Part shown: positions 34,101 through 41,313 of the stretch, piece by piece
Layout: every line of letters begins with the position of its first letter
How positions within the stretch are numbered: the stretch's first letter is position 1
Assembly: GCA_964019055.1 (NCBI GenBank)
Contig: OZ025206.1
Span: 23,028,578 to 23,092,577, forward strand
DNA: 64,000 nt
Direction of reading: 5' to 3'
From: Anthopleura xanthogrammica
Taxonomy: Eukaryota > Cnidaria > Anthozoa > Actiniaria > Actiniidae
Notes under the pieces: model-generated
What the model saw: the letters and a program-made list of their open reading frames with translations, nothing else
What the model was told of the DNA's origin: nothing
The model's database searches: none
Program-made: the position numbers and the translations under genes

Positions 34101-37100
34101 TAAACCAGTAAGTTGAGCGTTGACCGCTTCGAGAATTGAATTTTGCTGAGCATCTAAAACTGCTTGTAGTTCTGGCGAAATGGCGGCTCCAACTGCTCCT
34201 TCTCGCTCACCCATCCGAACTAAACTCACAGGATAATACAAAACTAAAAGTGATAAGTATAAATATGTGCGGCACTGAAGCGAACACCAAGATGACACAA
34301 ACAACCTTGACAACTCTTTAAGTACCTACACCAATTCCCTTGAGAATACATACCGTCGAGAGAATATTTTTTCGCTAATTTGCAAAACGCGAAAAAATTC
34401 ATTTTACGAGTAACAACATCAGTGGAACTTCTGGCTGTTGGGCATGTTCAACTCACAGTCCATGAACGAGGTAATCTGCAGTGGGTTTCAATACAATAGA
34501 CTTCTTCACCTTGGGCGTAATGTTTTCCAATGTCAGATCGATCACGTGTCATTCTCTTGAGAATACGATGCCTTGTTTGTGTTGTATCCATATTCATGTG
34601 TCTTCTTATGTGCTGCAACCATTAAACAAAGAAATGATACTCTAGGATATGACACATGGTCTGAAAACTGAAAACACTTAGTTGTATCCGTACTCGTGTG
34701 CATGTCTTTTCGTGCACCATCATTAAACAGAGTAATGATACTCTACAGGGGATGACATGTGATTTGAAATGGGAAAACATTACGCCAAGCCAAGTTTAAA
34801 AGGTGATTTAGACCTTAGCTGGCGCGAATGGGCCATGAGCCATGAGTCTGTAGACCACGAGGCGCAGCCCGATTAGCTCTTAGTTCATGACGTAGAGGGG
34901 AACAGCTTTGGGAAGTGACAGGAAAAAAAACAAATGCTAATTAATCTTTCATCCTTATTATTTGAAAACCTGGTGTCTTTGCCATTGTCTATGAGAAATA
35001 GACCACTAGGCTTAGCCAATCAGAACGCATGATTATTAATAGTCAAATCTTTTGTCATACTTGTGTTCTCAAATTTTGATAAGATCCATACAAGATAGAC
35101 GTGATGTCACCAAATGCCCTTCCAGTCAATTCTAAGGACATTGACATTTCTTGCCAAATGAAGTACCCTGATAGGGATCCACTGCCACCGAGACTTTACT
35201 GGGCATTAAATGGCGAGACGGTGACTGCACAGTCAAAGTACAAATCACTTTTGTTACAAGAACACAAAGGCCACTCCATCTTGATTACGATGGTTCTTAC
35301 CATATTCAACTACAGTCAAAGGGATTGTCGTTGGTATACCTGTGGTATGGATACGTCACAAGGCGTCAAGGAGAAGCTGGTAGCTCCATGTCCAATGAAC
35401 AAAACTGATCCACAAGGTAGGTCATTTGCAGTGAATTAGAGCTGGTTATGCATGACAGTGAAACGTCACGGGGCACGGCACGGTCATAGGATGAGACTTG
35501 AAGTTATAACAAATCACATCGTATGATGCTATTATTCGTCCAATCAGAATACTAGGACTCATTGTCACGTCAGGGGCACGACACGGTCATGGGATAAGAC
35601 TTGAAGTTATAACAAATCACATCGTGCGATAATAATATTCATCCAATCAGAATACCAGGACACGGAAACGTCACGGTCACGGTCACGAGGCAAGGCACGG
35701 CACGGCACGGCAGGGTACTTTCGTACCTTCAGTTTTTCCACAGTCATACAGAATCTAATCTAATTATGTAATTACATGTTACGATGTCCCCCGGGGGGTG
35801 ACTCAGGGGGTAAAGTATCGGGTGTGCTCGTCGGAAATTTCCAAAAATACTCCTAAAAGATACCGGAAGTTTTTTCAAAAGGGCGTGGCTGGGTAAATTT
35901 TAACCCCTAAGAGATACCACAAAAATAATACTATTAAAAAATAAAGGCTTTTGAAATGTTTTTCCTTGAGTAATAATCTGAGTTTACGCAGGCATACATA
36001 TTGCGTTATTATGCGATGGGCTAGTTCCTTTTTCAACACCCTAAAAGATACCAGAAAGTGCTGATTTGATAAACCTCAAATTTAAGACCCTAAAAGATAC
36101 CAAATCGCTTATTTTTACCCCTAAGAGATAAGACGACCATACCCGATACTTTACCCCTGGAGTCCCCCCCCCCCCCCCCGGGCGATGTCCAACACATTTT
36201 TCCAAACAAATCCCAATGAAATATTCCATTCTATGCCCTATTTAATTAAGTTCTTTGTATTCTACATTACGGGATTGAAACTGGCCTTCATTTTAAAATT
36301 GAGGTGCTCTTTCCATTTCTGGGGTTCATTTTGACACGAGTTCTTGGTTTAAGGGGGCAGGGTCCCCTTAGGGTAAATGGCATGTAGTTAGCTGATTAAT
36401 GATATTAATTATATTCACACAGATCACGGGTCAAATGATTCATGGTTATTCATTTTATTGGCAATCTCCTTCATTGTCTTGGCTGGAGTCGCCATTGGTT
36501 GCTTCTTGTTGAAAAAGTACAAGAAGAAAACCATCTATAGAATGCCTAAAGGTAGGAAATATTATGTTGTTATTTGTCAATTTGTCGCTTGTTATTGTCG
36601 CTTGCTTAATTTGGTCACCGGTCTGCCGTCTGTCGATTGGCGAACGTTCACGATTTGTTTTTCTTTTCTTTTCTTTTCTTTTTTTGTCGTTTATCATTTG
36701 TCGGTTTTTATTTTTTATTTTTTTTGTGGTTTGTCTTTCGTTTGTCCTTTGTTCTTTCAAATGGTTTTATCGTTTGTCGATTTGTCGTCTTCTCAGTCGC
36801 CTGTCGACTGTTGTCTCTTGTCTGTCGTTTAGTCGTTTGTCGCTTGTCGTTTTTTATTTAGTTGTGAATTAATACAGGTGTTGTTGATGATACTTGTTTG
36901 TTGTCATAGTTAAAACTGCCTTGTCCCTCTACCTAACTCCTCTTTAATTCTCTGTTCTTGTAGCCGCGTGTTTCAAATATTCTTTCGTTTTCAATATTTG
37001 AATTTATTTTCTGTTTTTAGGGCTCAAAATCAACAAAGAGGTACTCCATTGGGACTTGTTTATCTCGTACACCAGCAAGGATTTCGAGTGGGTCAGCGAG

Positions 37101-37872
37101 CAGCTGCTCCCATTGTTGGAAAAGAACAAGATTTCCTACTCAATCCACAGTAAAGACTTCCAAGTCGGTAAAACAATAGTAGATAATATGGCGGATAGTG
37201 TCTACAACTGCAAGCAAGTAAGTCATTAGTGTTATATCTGAGGGAGGGAAACGAAAAAATAAGGCTTCACTCGCTACGACAACCTCTATTGAATTTTTAC
37301 CTTGCAAATTCCAAATAATATTCGAGAACCCTCTTCGGACTTCGGACCCCAAATACCGGTCGGCTCAGAAAAGTAACAGCGGTAATCCCCATCATGACGT
37401 CATTGAGTAAAAGGCAGATGCATTATAGACCTTTCCCTAATTCACTTGAATGACCACAGAACAATAGATTCAAGTCGAGGCTGGGGTTTTCTATCCATGA
37501 ATTAACTGTATTGTCTACCCCAGCCTCGCCTTGAATCTATTGTTCTGTGGTCATTCAAGTGAATTAGGGAAAGGTCTATAATGGTTGTGGTATTTTTCCC
37601 CCCAGGTTGTTGCTATTTTATCCGAGAACTACATGAAGAGCAAGTTCTGCCGTGCAGAGCTGGACATGGCGGTATGCAGACATGTTGCCATGGATGGATC
37701 GTGTTTGACTGTCATCACAGTTGATGACATTCCCATAAAAAAGCTGCCTAAAAAATCTGGAAAAAAGGTTCATGTAGAATATGTTAAAAAAGATGACAGT
37801 GAATGGGAAAAGAAACTAATGAAACACTTGATTCCTTTGGTTATGAAAGCCAACAGTTCCACCAAAACATAA
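25463..37872 (+). CDS. Ig-TIR transmembrane receptor (IL-1 receptor-like), coding exon 4 interrupted by a retroelement
   Basis: Coding exons: 25463-25490, 27241-27561, 28687-28977, 29361-29622 plus 34403-34470 (one 330-nt exon split by a 4,780-bp insertion), 35099-35416, 36423-36551, 37021-37217 and 37606-37872. Without the insertion they sum to 1,881 nt, or 626 residues. Order: signal peptide MLLLKAILAGLLACSVGA, Ig1 (19-116), Ig2 (117-213), cysteine-free Ig3 (214-323), Ig4 (324-429; ISCQMK, YTCGMD), helix about 437-459 (WLFILLAISFIVLAGVAIGC) and TIR about 481-620. TIR marks: box 1 WDLFISYTSKD, box 2 region SIHSKDFQVGKTIVDNMADS, then VVAILSENYMKSKFCRAELD. Such proteins signal from the membrane through TIR-TIR contacts. 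The insertion brings a stop, so a full-length product needs the empty allele or exon skipping. The first exon is short and less certain; an in-frame upstream ATG at 25374 would add 30 hydrophilic residues. Confidence 0.85.
25700..26030 (-). pseudogene. Retroelement endonuclease-tail fragment (Penelope-like?) in intron 1
   Basis: The minus strand reads TRRVKEAIQ, then after a stop NINRDSGIEIPEAWMPTIRK. This R-EAI...NRD-G pattern fits the tail after a GIY-YIG endonuclease in Penelope-like elements. It is short and broken by a stop codon. It lies in the first intron of the Ig-TIR gene. Confidence 0.5.
26911..27045. mobile_element. Palindromic MITE, family B, copy 3
   Basis: Ends TAGACCCCTTGCACGTGACG and GACGTGTTGCAAGGGGTCTA are inverted. 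It is the most symmetric copy and abuts the family A MITE at 27051. Confidence 0.92.
27051..27199. mobile_element. Palindromic MITE, family A, copy 2
   Basis: AATAGAGGCTTTGCACCACC and the mirrored GGTGCAAAGCCTCTATT form the ends, with CACGTGATGGCAGCCATGAC inside each arm. It is nearly a perfect hairpin and ends only about 40 bp before receptor exon 2, close enough to affect the branch-point region. Confidence 0.93.
27761..28652 (-). mobile_element. Insertion in intron 2, Crypton-like remnant
   Basis: The same intron in the minus-strand paralogue is continuous (TTTTCA|ACTAAT), so this 892-bp block is an insertion, flanked by TCA direct repeats at 27758-27760 and 28650-28652. On its minus strand an ATG at 28380 starts MSDEEDHSPSEFYYPDELEV. 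A second frame then reads SDMNILHKYLNSLGKNTEIE and LPANDLDHLLNKF, ending at 28073. That pattern resembles the N-terminal part of KIAA1958/QRICH1-type DUF3504 proteins, which derive from Crypton tyrosine-recombinase transposons. No catalytic domain remains. Confidence 0.6.
29623..29720 (-). repeat. Split direct repeat A (terminal copy)
   Basis: 98 bp from CTCTCTTCTAAATG to CCGCACGA, identical to 31630-31727. Confidence 0.95.
29917..30894 (-). CDS. Tyrosine recombinase of the YR retroelement
   Basis: 325 residues, uninterrupted. It integrates the circular cDNA of the element in place of a DDE integrase. Catalytic residues visible: Arg161 in FAGFFRFSEL, His273 and Arg276 in SLHSLRAGGA, His296 in RHGRWSS and the nucleophile Tyr308 in DGYIKD. 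The N-terminal part (about 20-110) is the core-binding domain. The frame is intact, so this protein could still be active. It lies between the internal repeat junction and the right terminus of the element, separate from gag and pol. Confidence 0.92.
   Translation of the reverse strand: MWSDFSAALPPHLQPCVDQVKQTVLAAKAEGSIKTYLGGFNRWKRWTSENRLDHFPANPFHVAVYLQCILQNSQTPSPLSNAVYSIDWAHSLGGFPKVSDHTLIAPMLSAAKRILGKPKNRKEPITAEMLLALVSKYKENPSLYHLRTIAMCLIGFAGFFRFSELCNIKCCDVRVFSSYISIFIESSKTDQLREGAWVSISRSSLLTCPVKALERYVDAAEMNFQEELPLFRALSGPSCSRKVRPQGIGYSRARELIKEAFEGITDTAKISLHSLRAGGASAAANSGIPDRLFKRHGRWSSENAKDGYIKDNLDSLLSVSQSLGI
31105..31138. repeat. Homopolymer T run inside the YR retroelement
   Basis: About 34 T residues in a row on the plus strand (poly-A on the element's strand), directly next to the 27-bp repeats. 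Confidence 0.9.
31142..31357. repeat. 27-bp tandem repeats inside the YR retroelement, eight units
   Basis: GGGCACAGAT recurs every 27 bp from 31142 to 31331; the unit reads GGGCACAGATGGTCCCTAAC plus GTTCTCA. The array sits between the recombinase gene and the internal repeat L'. Confidence 0.93.
31472..31629 (-). repeat. Split direct repeat L' (internal copy)
   Basis: 158 bp ending CGCGAAAAAATTCAT, identical to 34245-34402. It directly abuts A' at 31630, as if copied across the junction of a circular form. Confidence 0.95.
31630..31727 (-). repeat. Split direct repeat A' (internal copy)
   Basis: 98 bp identical to 29623-29720, joined without gap to L'. Confidence 0.95.
31961..33859 (-). 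CDS. Reverse transcriptase-RNase H of the YR retroelement, C-terminus altered by deletion
   Basis: The open frame is 632 codons; the real protein probably begins as a frameshift extension of gag and the first 80 or so codons overlap gag out of frame. RT: FSFDLKSAYHH (Asp270), LPFGLTSAPYVF (306-317), YLDD (338-341). RNase H: Asp502 in YSDASD, Glu537 in LREILA, Asp562 in WFTDNQN. After CCVHNI (about 595) the frame no longer reads as RNase H and the last catalytic Asp is missing. A different frame just beyond reads GTLIVPHWPSAPYWPMI (about 32080-32025), a stretch that in related elements follows RNase H after roughly a hundred more residues. I infer an out-of-frame internal deletion. Confidence 0.85.
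   Translation of the reverse strand: MPISRNSDGLPLMNTLMTNWQIMKSMLRKLKKQKREQPRSLSLLRRKRGNLEYLSPLVQIKEIPFLLQILLLVICVIFVPKADRVFSRIDKTICASGVDAQDTGSPNVHVPNHPVPQPPLVDLNSESYEYEQITTPSDFVQGKLKAHLEFWQQIGTSQFVLEILQYGYTIVFNELPLPFSIENRNSAFVHQDFVNEAISELLVRGCIQEVPHYPEYCNPLHVAIQSSGKLRLILDLSHLNNFIVKKSIKYEDIRTVLQLFSPGVHVFSFDLKSAYHHIDICDEQTKYLAFKWASNKVVKYYVFRVLPFGLTSAPYVFTKVMRQLVKFWRSQGHTILLYLDDGIGGDLSLDKAERLSVEVRSDILASGFTLNDVKSNWAPSQVVTFLGVILNFESGMISIPERRISKLKVCLEECQSKTFIQARKLASVTGQIISMSCAVGNITRLLTRNCYHAIEQRRSWEDRLPLSAGVAEELSFWLRNINSFNGKAMVSKSSVVGVVYSDASDTGFGGYSIQCGRDLVSGQWSPNEMQTSSTLREILAVKYVLLSLIDKLSGCSIKWFTDNQNVPRIISNGSSKEHLQKEALDIFNLCCVHNICWDPDSSPLAFGPLLAHDLRWPIVSRICHCMDGFANV
33483..34214 (-). CDS. Gag-like nucleocapsid protein of the YR retroelement
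   Basis: Start chosen at 34214 (MGEREGAVGAAISP), giving 243 residues. The upstream in-frame extension is leader and repeat sequence. There is a charged, lysine- and glutamate-rich central coiled-coil-like stretch, then a CCHC zinc knuckle CFRCGRPGHWVAEC (213-226), which binds nucleic acid. Its 3' part overlaps the RT frame, so pol is probably made by ribosomal frameshifting or another bypass. The frame is intact. Confidence 0.85.
   Translation of the reverse strand: MGEREGAVGAAISPELQAVLDAQQNSILEAVNAQLTGLQSNLLKQQADLATQFANEVETPESYSFKKKGNEQQFKINQKVCRKSEKALKALENGNVDRAKEELKEGIQLIKERQKLIKLADKSEFGWSTINEYVDDELADNEVDAKKIKKAEKRAAEKLKSAQEKKRKSRISQSSSSNQGNSFSASNFATRDLRYFRPQSGPRFFPNRQNDLCFRCGRPGHWVAECPRPKPSSATTTASGSKQ
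34245..34402 (-). repeat. Split direct repeat L (terminal copy)
   Basis: 158 bp, identical to 31472-31629. It forms the 5' end of the element on the minus strand and borders receptor exon 4. Confidence 0.95.
34511..34789. mobile_element. Foldback element in receptor intron 4
   Basis: CTTGGGCGTAATGTTTTCCA and the mirrored GGGAAAACATTACGCCAAG mark the ends. The inner arms GATCACGTGTCATT and GATGACATGTGATT also pair. Two internal related segments (AACAAAGAAATGATACTCTA / AACAGAGTAATGATACTCTA) repeat in direct order. Non-coding. Confidence 0.7.
35460..35715. repeat. Tandem duplication (about 110 bp) with CACGG motifs, receptor intron 5
   Basis: GACTTGAAGTTATAACAAAT occurs at about 35492 and 35600, with matching flanks (CGTCCAATCAGAATACTAGG / CATCCAATCAGAATACCAGG). 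The block ends in simple CACGG and CGGCA repeats. Confidence 0.8.
35790..36182. mobile_element. Poly-G-ended foldback element G2 with 8-bp target duplication
   Basis: Starts CCCGGGGGGTGACTCAGG and ends in a C run plus GGG. TSD CGATGTCC at 35782-35789 and 36183-36190 is perfect. The arms GGGGTAAAGTATCGGGT and its reverse complement lie just inside. The interior repeats CCCTAAAAGATACC-type units. It lies in intron 5 of the Ig-TIR gene. Confidence 0.9.
37423..37582. mobile_element. Palindromic MITE, family D, copy 1
   Basis: TTATAGACCTTTCCCTAATT and its mirror flank AGAACAATAGATTCAAGTCG arms. It occupies much of intron 7, between the two TIR exons, and ends only 23 bp before the acceptor at 37605. 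A diverged copy is at 48014-48171. Confidence 0.93.
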
Positions 37873-38040
37873 CCAGTGCTCTGACATCGTTGACATGTTG
37901 CAATTTGTATGTAACTAGTGAGTAACTAGTAAATCGGACATTGGAATGAGATCAATCTTCCAGTCTAGGCTCTATTCTTGAAATCAATCCCGACCCTTGA
38001 AATAGAAGTCATGTTGATTCCCTAAAGGGAAGAAAGAGCG

Positions 38041-38174
38041 TACAACCACCACTACCACCACCGCTACCACCACCACTACCACCACCACTACCACCACCAC
38101 TACCACCACCACTACCACCACCACTACCACCACCACTACCACCACCACTACCACCACCACTACCACCACCACTA
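38041..38174. repeat. (CCACCACTACCA)n microsatellite, part 1
   Basis: Nearly uninterrupted CCACTA/CCACCA triplet-based repeat starting 170 bp after the receptor stop codon. Same motif as 38678-39174. Confidence 0.97.
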
Positions 38175-38179
38175 CATAC

Positions 38180-38676
38180 ATACTTTATTAGGCTTTCCAA
38201 ACAAGGCTTTTCAAAACCTATTACATTAATAATAATCAATAATGAACTAAGATACAAAATCTAGCTGATATAAACCATGAAAATCTAATTATAAAATTTG
38301 TCTAATAATTTTGACTTTAAAATGCGTTTAAACTCTCTTACCGACTTAAGTTCTTTTAGTTCTAAATCCAATGAGTTCCAAATCTTAACAGCTCTAAAAT
38401 ACGAGATCTAGCTGATATAAACCATGTACATCTAATTATGAGATTTGTCTAATAATTTTGACTTTAAAATGCGTTTAAACTTGCTTAACGACTTATTATA
38501 AGTTGTTTTAGTTCTAAATCCAATAAGTTCCAAATCTTAACAGCTCTATAATTAAATGTTCTTTGTCCAGATGCTGAGGTGTACTTGGGGATTTGAAGTT
38601 GGTCACGGTTGCGGGTGTGACGGCCATGAATCGTGGCACGGTTACAAAATTTTTTGCATAGATAAGAAGGTGCCAT
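38180..38676 (-). pseudogene. LINE 3' fragment inside the microsatellite, with internal duplication
   Basis: The minus strand encodes YTSASGQRTFNYRAVKIWNL, the tail seen at the C-terminus of many non-LTR reverse transcriptases. The last 150 bp is present twice (TTGACTTTAAAATGCGTTTA at about 38311 and 38459). Both sides continue as the same CCACTA array. Confidence 0.75.
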
Positions 38677-38677
38677 C

Positions 38678-39174
38678 TCACTACCACCACCACTACCACC
38701 ACCACTACCACCACCACTACCACCACCACCACCACCACCACCACCACCACCACCACTACCACCACCACTACCACCACCACCACTACCACCACCACTACCA
38801 CCACCACCACCACTACCACCACCACCACCACCACTACCACCACCACTACCACCACCACCACCACTACCACCACCACCACCACCACCACTACCACCACCAC
38901 TACCACCACCACCACCACTACCACCACCACTACCACCACCACTACCACCACCACTACCACCACCACTACCACCACCACTACCACTACCACTACCACCACC
39001 ACCACTACCACCACCACTACTACCACCACCACTACCATCACCACCACTACCACCACCACCACCACTACCACCACCACTACCACCACCACTACCACCACTA
39101 CCACCACCGCTACCACTACCACCACCACTACCACCACCACTACCACCACCACTACCACTACCACTACCACCACT
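38678..39174. repeat. (CCACCACTACCA)n microsatellite, part 2
   Basis: About 500 bp of CCACCA and CCACTA with few interruptions. Every frame stays open, giving poly-Val or poly-His/Tyr frames that are not genes. Confidence 0.97.
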
Positions 39175-39179
39175 GATGG

Positions 39180-41310
39180 TTACGGTACTTATAAATAGAT
39201 ATCAATAGATTTGACTATGAGCATGATCTAGTAGGATCTGGTAGTAAATATATTGGCCAGTAATTAGTCTGATAAGGTAAAAATAACAGCCTTTAATTTC
39301 AAGAAAACTTAAAATATTAAGCCTATTTTCAAAATATTTGCTTATAAACTTTTCAACATATAGTTGAACAATAGCTGAAAACGCACTAATATGATGCATT
39401 CATGAGTGTTGTTCTACGTACTTACATTGAAGAATCCGCGCTCTGTTGTGCATCTCCCCAATTTATGTAACTATTTTTCTGTGTTTTATTTTATTACTAT
39501 GGTTCTGTTACAGTATGGTAGAAGATATATAAATACAGAAATAAAGTACAAGTAAAACTAAAGCATGGTAGTATACTTACAAAATCGAGTAAAACACGAA
39601 TAATAAATTTAGCTGAAAATTTGTGAAAATTTTGATTGTTTCATACAATACAAACACTAACATTATTTCCAGTAAATTTTTCATTAATAATAATTTTCCT
39701 GGTTTTCGATTCCCTTCCTTTTAAGTCCACGAAGACTTTTCACGAGGGGTAAGTTATTTCAAGCCACCTGACATCAAAATGGCTTCTCGCGCGCGGATCA
39801 AGTAGGACACTCTTATAGCGTTTCCTCTCTTCGACTGACGAGCATTCTTAAACGTACCCTATTAAAATTCCAGCTGTTTGAATCCGTGCTAACACAAGCT
39901 AGGTAGAAAACGAGAAGGTCTCCTTAATAATAGGGTATTCAAATAATGGTCGCTTTAAACGGAGTCATTTAGTATGTAGTATGGTATGTAAATCGGGATC
40001 TGAGCAACTTATTCATAACCATTAAATATTATAATCGATGAAGTCATTTAGCAGCTTGAGACCACTTTGAACCAGCGAGTAAAAAGTACAAACAAAAACG
40101 CCGTGATACAAAAAAAAATTACTCAAAACCAAAATAGAAAAACAGTAAAATATCCAAAATATCTCGACCGGAATATTCTAGCTTAAAAATCAATTCAAGC
40201 CACAGCTATGAAAGTTTAATAAGCGGTGAATTTTTTGTGTAAAATGCTCTTTTAAGAAAAAGCTCATTTTGGAATGAGGACGTCTTGAAGAGTGTCAACA
40301 AAATTACTCATTAACCAAACTAAAACAAAACAAAAAGCCATGCATAACCTTGGTCAGGTCGTACTGCGGCCAGATGGAACTTTTATTTACAAGCACACAA
40401 ATCCTTCAACATCGAAAATGTCAAGTGTTTAGTGCTTGTAAAATACTCTTTTACAAGTACAACAGCCACTCGAAAACTTTGATTCTCGTCTGACTCAATA
40501 AATCTGAATTTTTACGCAGGGACGCCAATTTTCACGATTCAATCGTTAATTATTTACTAAGATATATTTTTTTGAGCGATAACTAGAGACAAGGAGAATG
40601 TGTGAACTATATTGGAGACAGGTGTATAGATATTCAGGGGGGTCGCGTAATGACTCCAAATGACTCGATACCAAAACCAGTTTGAATAAACACTAAGGAT
40701 TTGTTAACTGAATGTAAATAAATGAAAACCTTTTCCAATTTCTAAGTACCGATATATATATGTACTTTGGTACGTATTTTTTTGCTGGCTGCAAGTTTTA
40801 TCTTTAATAACACCTCAAATTGTACGGGTTTTAGCTAGAAATTTGTTTAGATACAATTGCAAGTATAGATTTTAGTATCAAATTCTGATTTTGTTCTGAA
40901 AAATAAATGGACTTTGGAATTTTTAGGGATGTGAAAAGTCTCCATCGGCGAAGAGAGTAACACCGGAAGTTGGTTTTGAAACAGTTGCTTTGAGGTAAAG
41001 TCCCCCCTGAAAGATCCCAAAACCGCGAACTGACCAATGATACTGGTCGATAATCAAGACTGCTCCGTTAACCACGCTTCCATTGGTCGCACCACAATAC
41101 TTCTATAATTATATTCAAAAAAGGCCAGCAGGGTTTCGATGCGTCCCGCTAAAGATCAACCGAGGTTTGCTGATGTGTTAGTTAACTTATTGAACACAGA
41201 CTATGGACAGTCGGGTTGAACACTAGTCGAGAGATCATTCGCGTTGGACCCAAAGTCAACTTGCTTTTCCTCTTGTTACCAAATAGTACAATTCGTTTAT
41301 TTTAGACTGA
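39180..41310. other. Intergenic between the Ig-TIR and zinc-finger genes
   Basis: AT-rich, no exon or element recognised. The zinc-finger promoter should lie in the last part, but no clear core motif was seen. Confidence 0.4.
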
Positions 41311-41313
41311 AAA

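Larger units (their letters stand above)
29623..34402 (-). mobile_element. DIRS/Ngaro-type tyrosine-recombinase retroelement, 4,780 bp, inserted in receptor exon 4
   Basis: The left junction is GGGAACTATAC|CTCTCTTC and the right is AAAATTCAT|TTTACGAG. The paralogue reads GGGAAGTATAC|TTTACGAG without insertion, so integration was exact, with no duplication or loss. Element order on the minus strand: terminal repeat L (34402-34245), gag, RT-RNase H, internal A'+L' (31727-31472), 27-bp repeats, tyrosine recombinase, terminal repeat A (29720-29623). A/A' (98 bp) and L/L' (158 bp) are identical. Split direct repeats, a YR gene and lack of target duplication define DIRS-order elements. The pol frame carries an internal deletion, so this copy is probably not autonomous. 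Confidence 0.93.

Noticed and set aside
38514..39176. Long poly-Val and poly-His/Tyr frames
   Set aside because: Translations of the CCACTA microsatellite, open in several frames at once.
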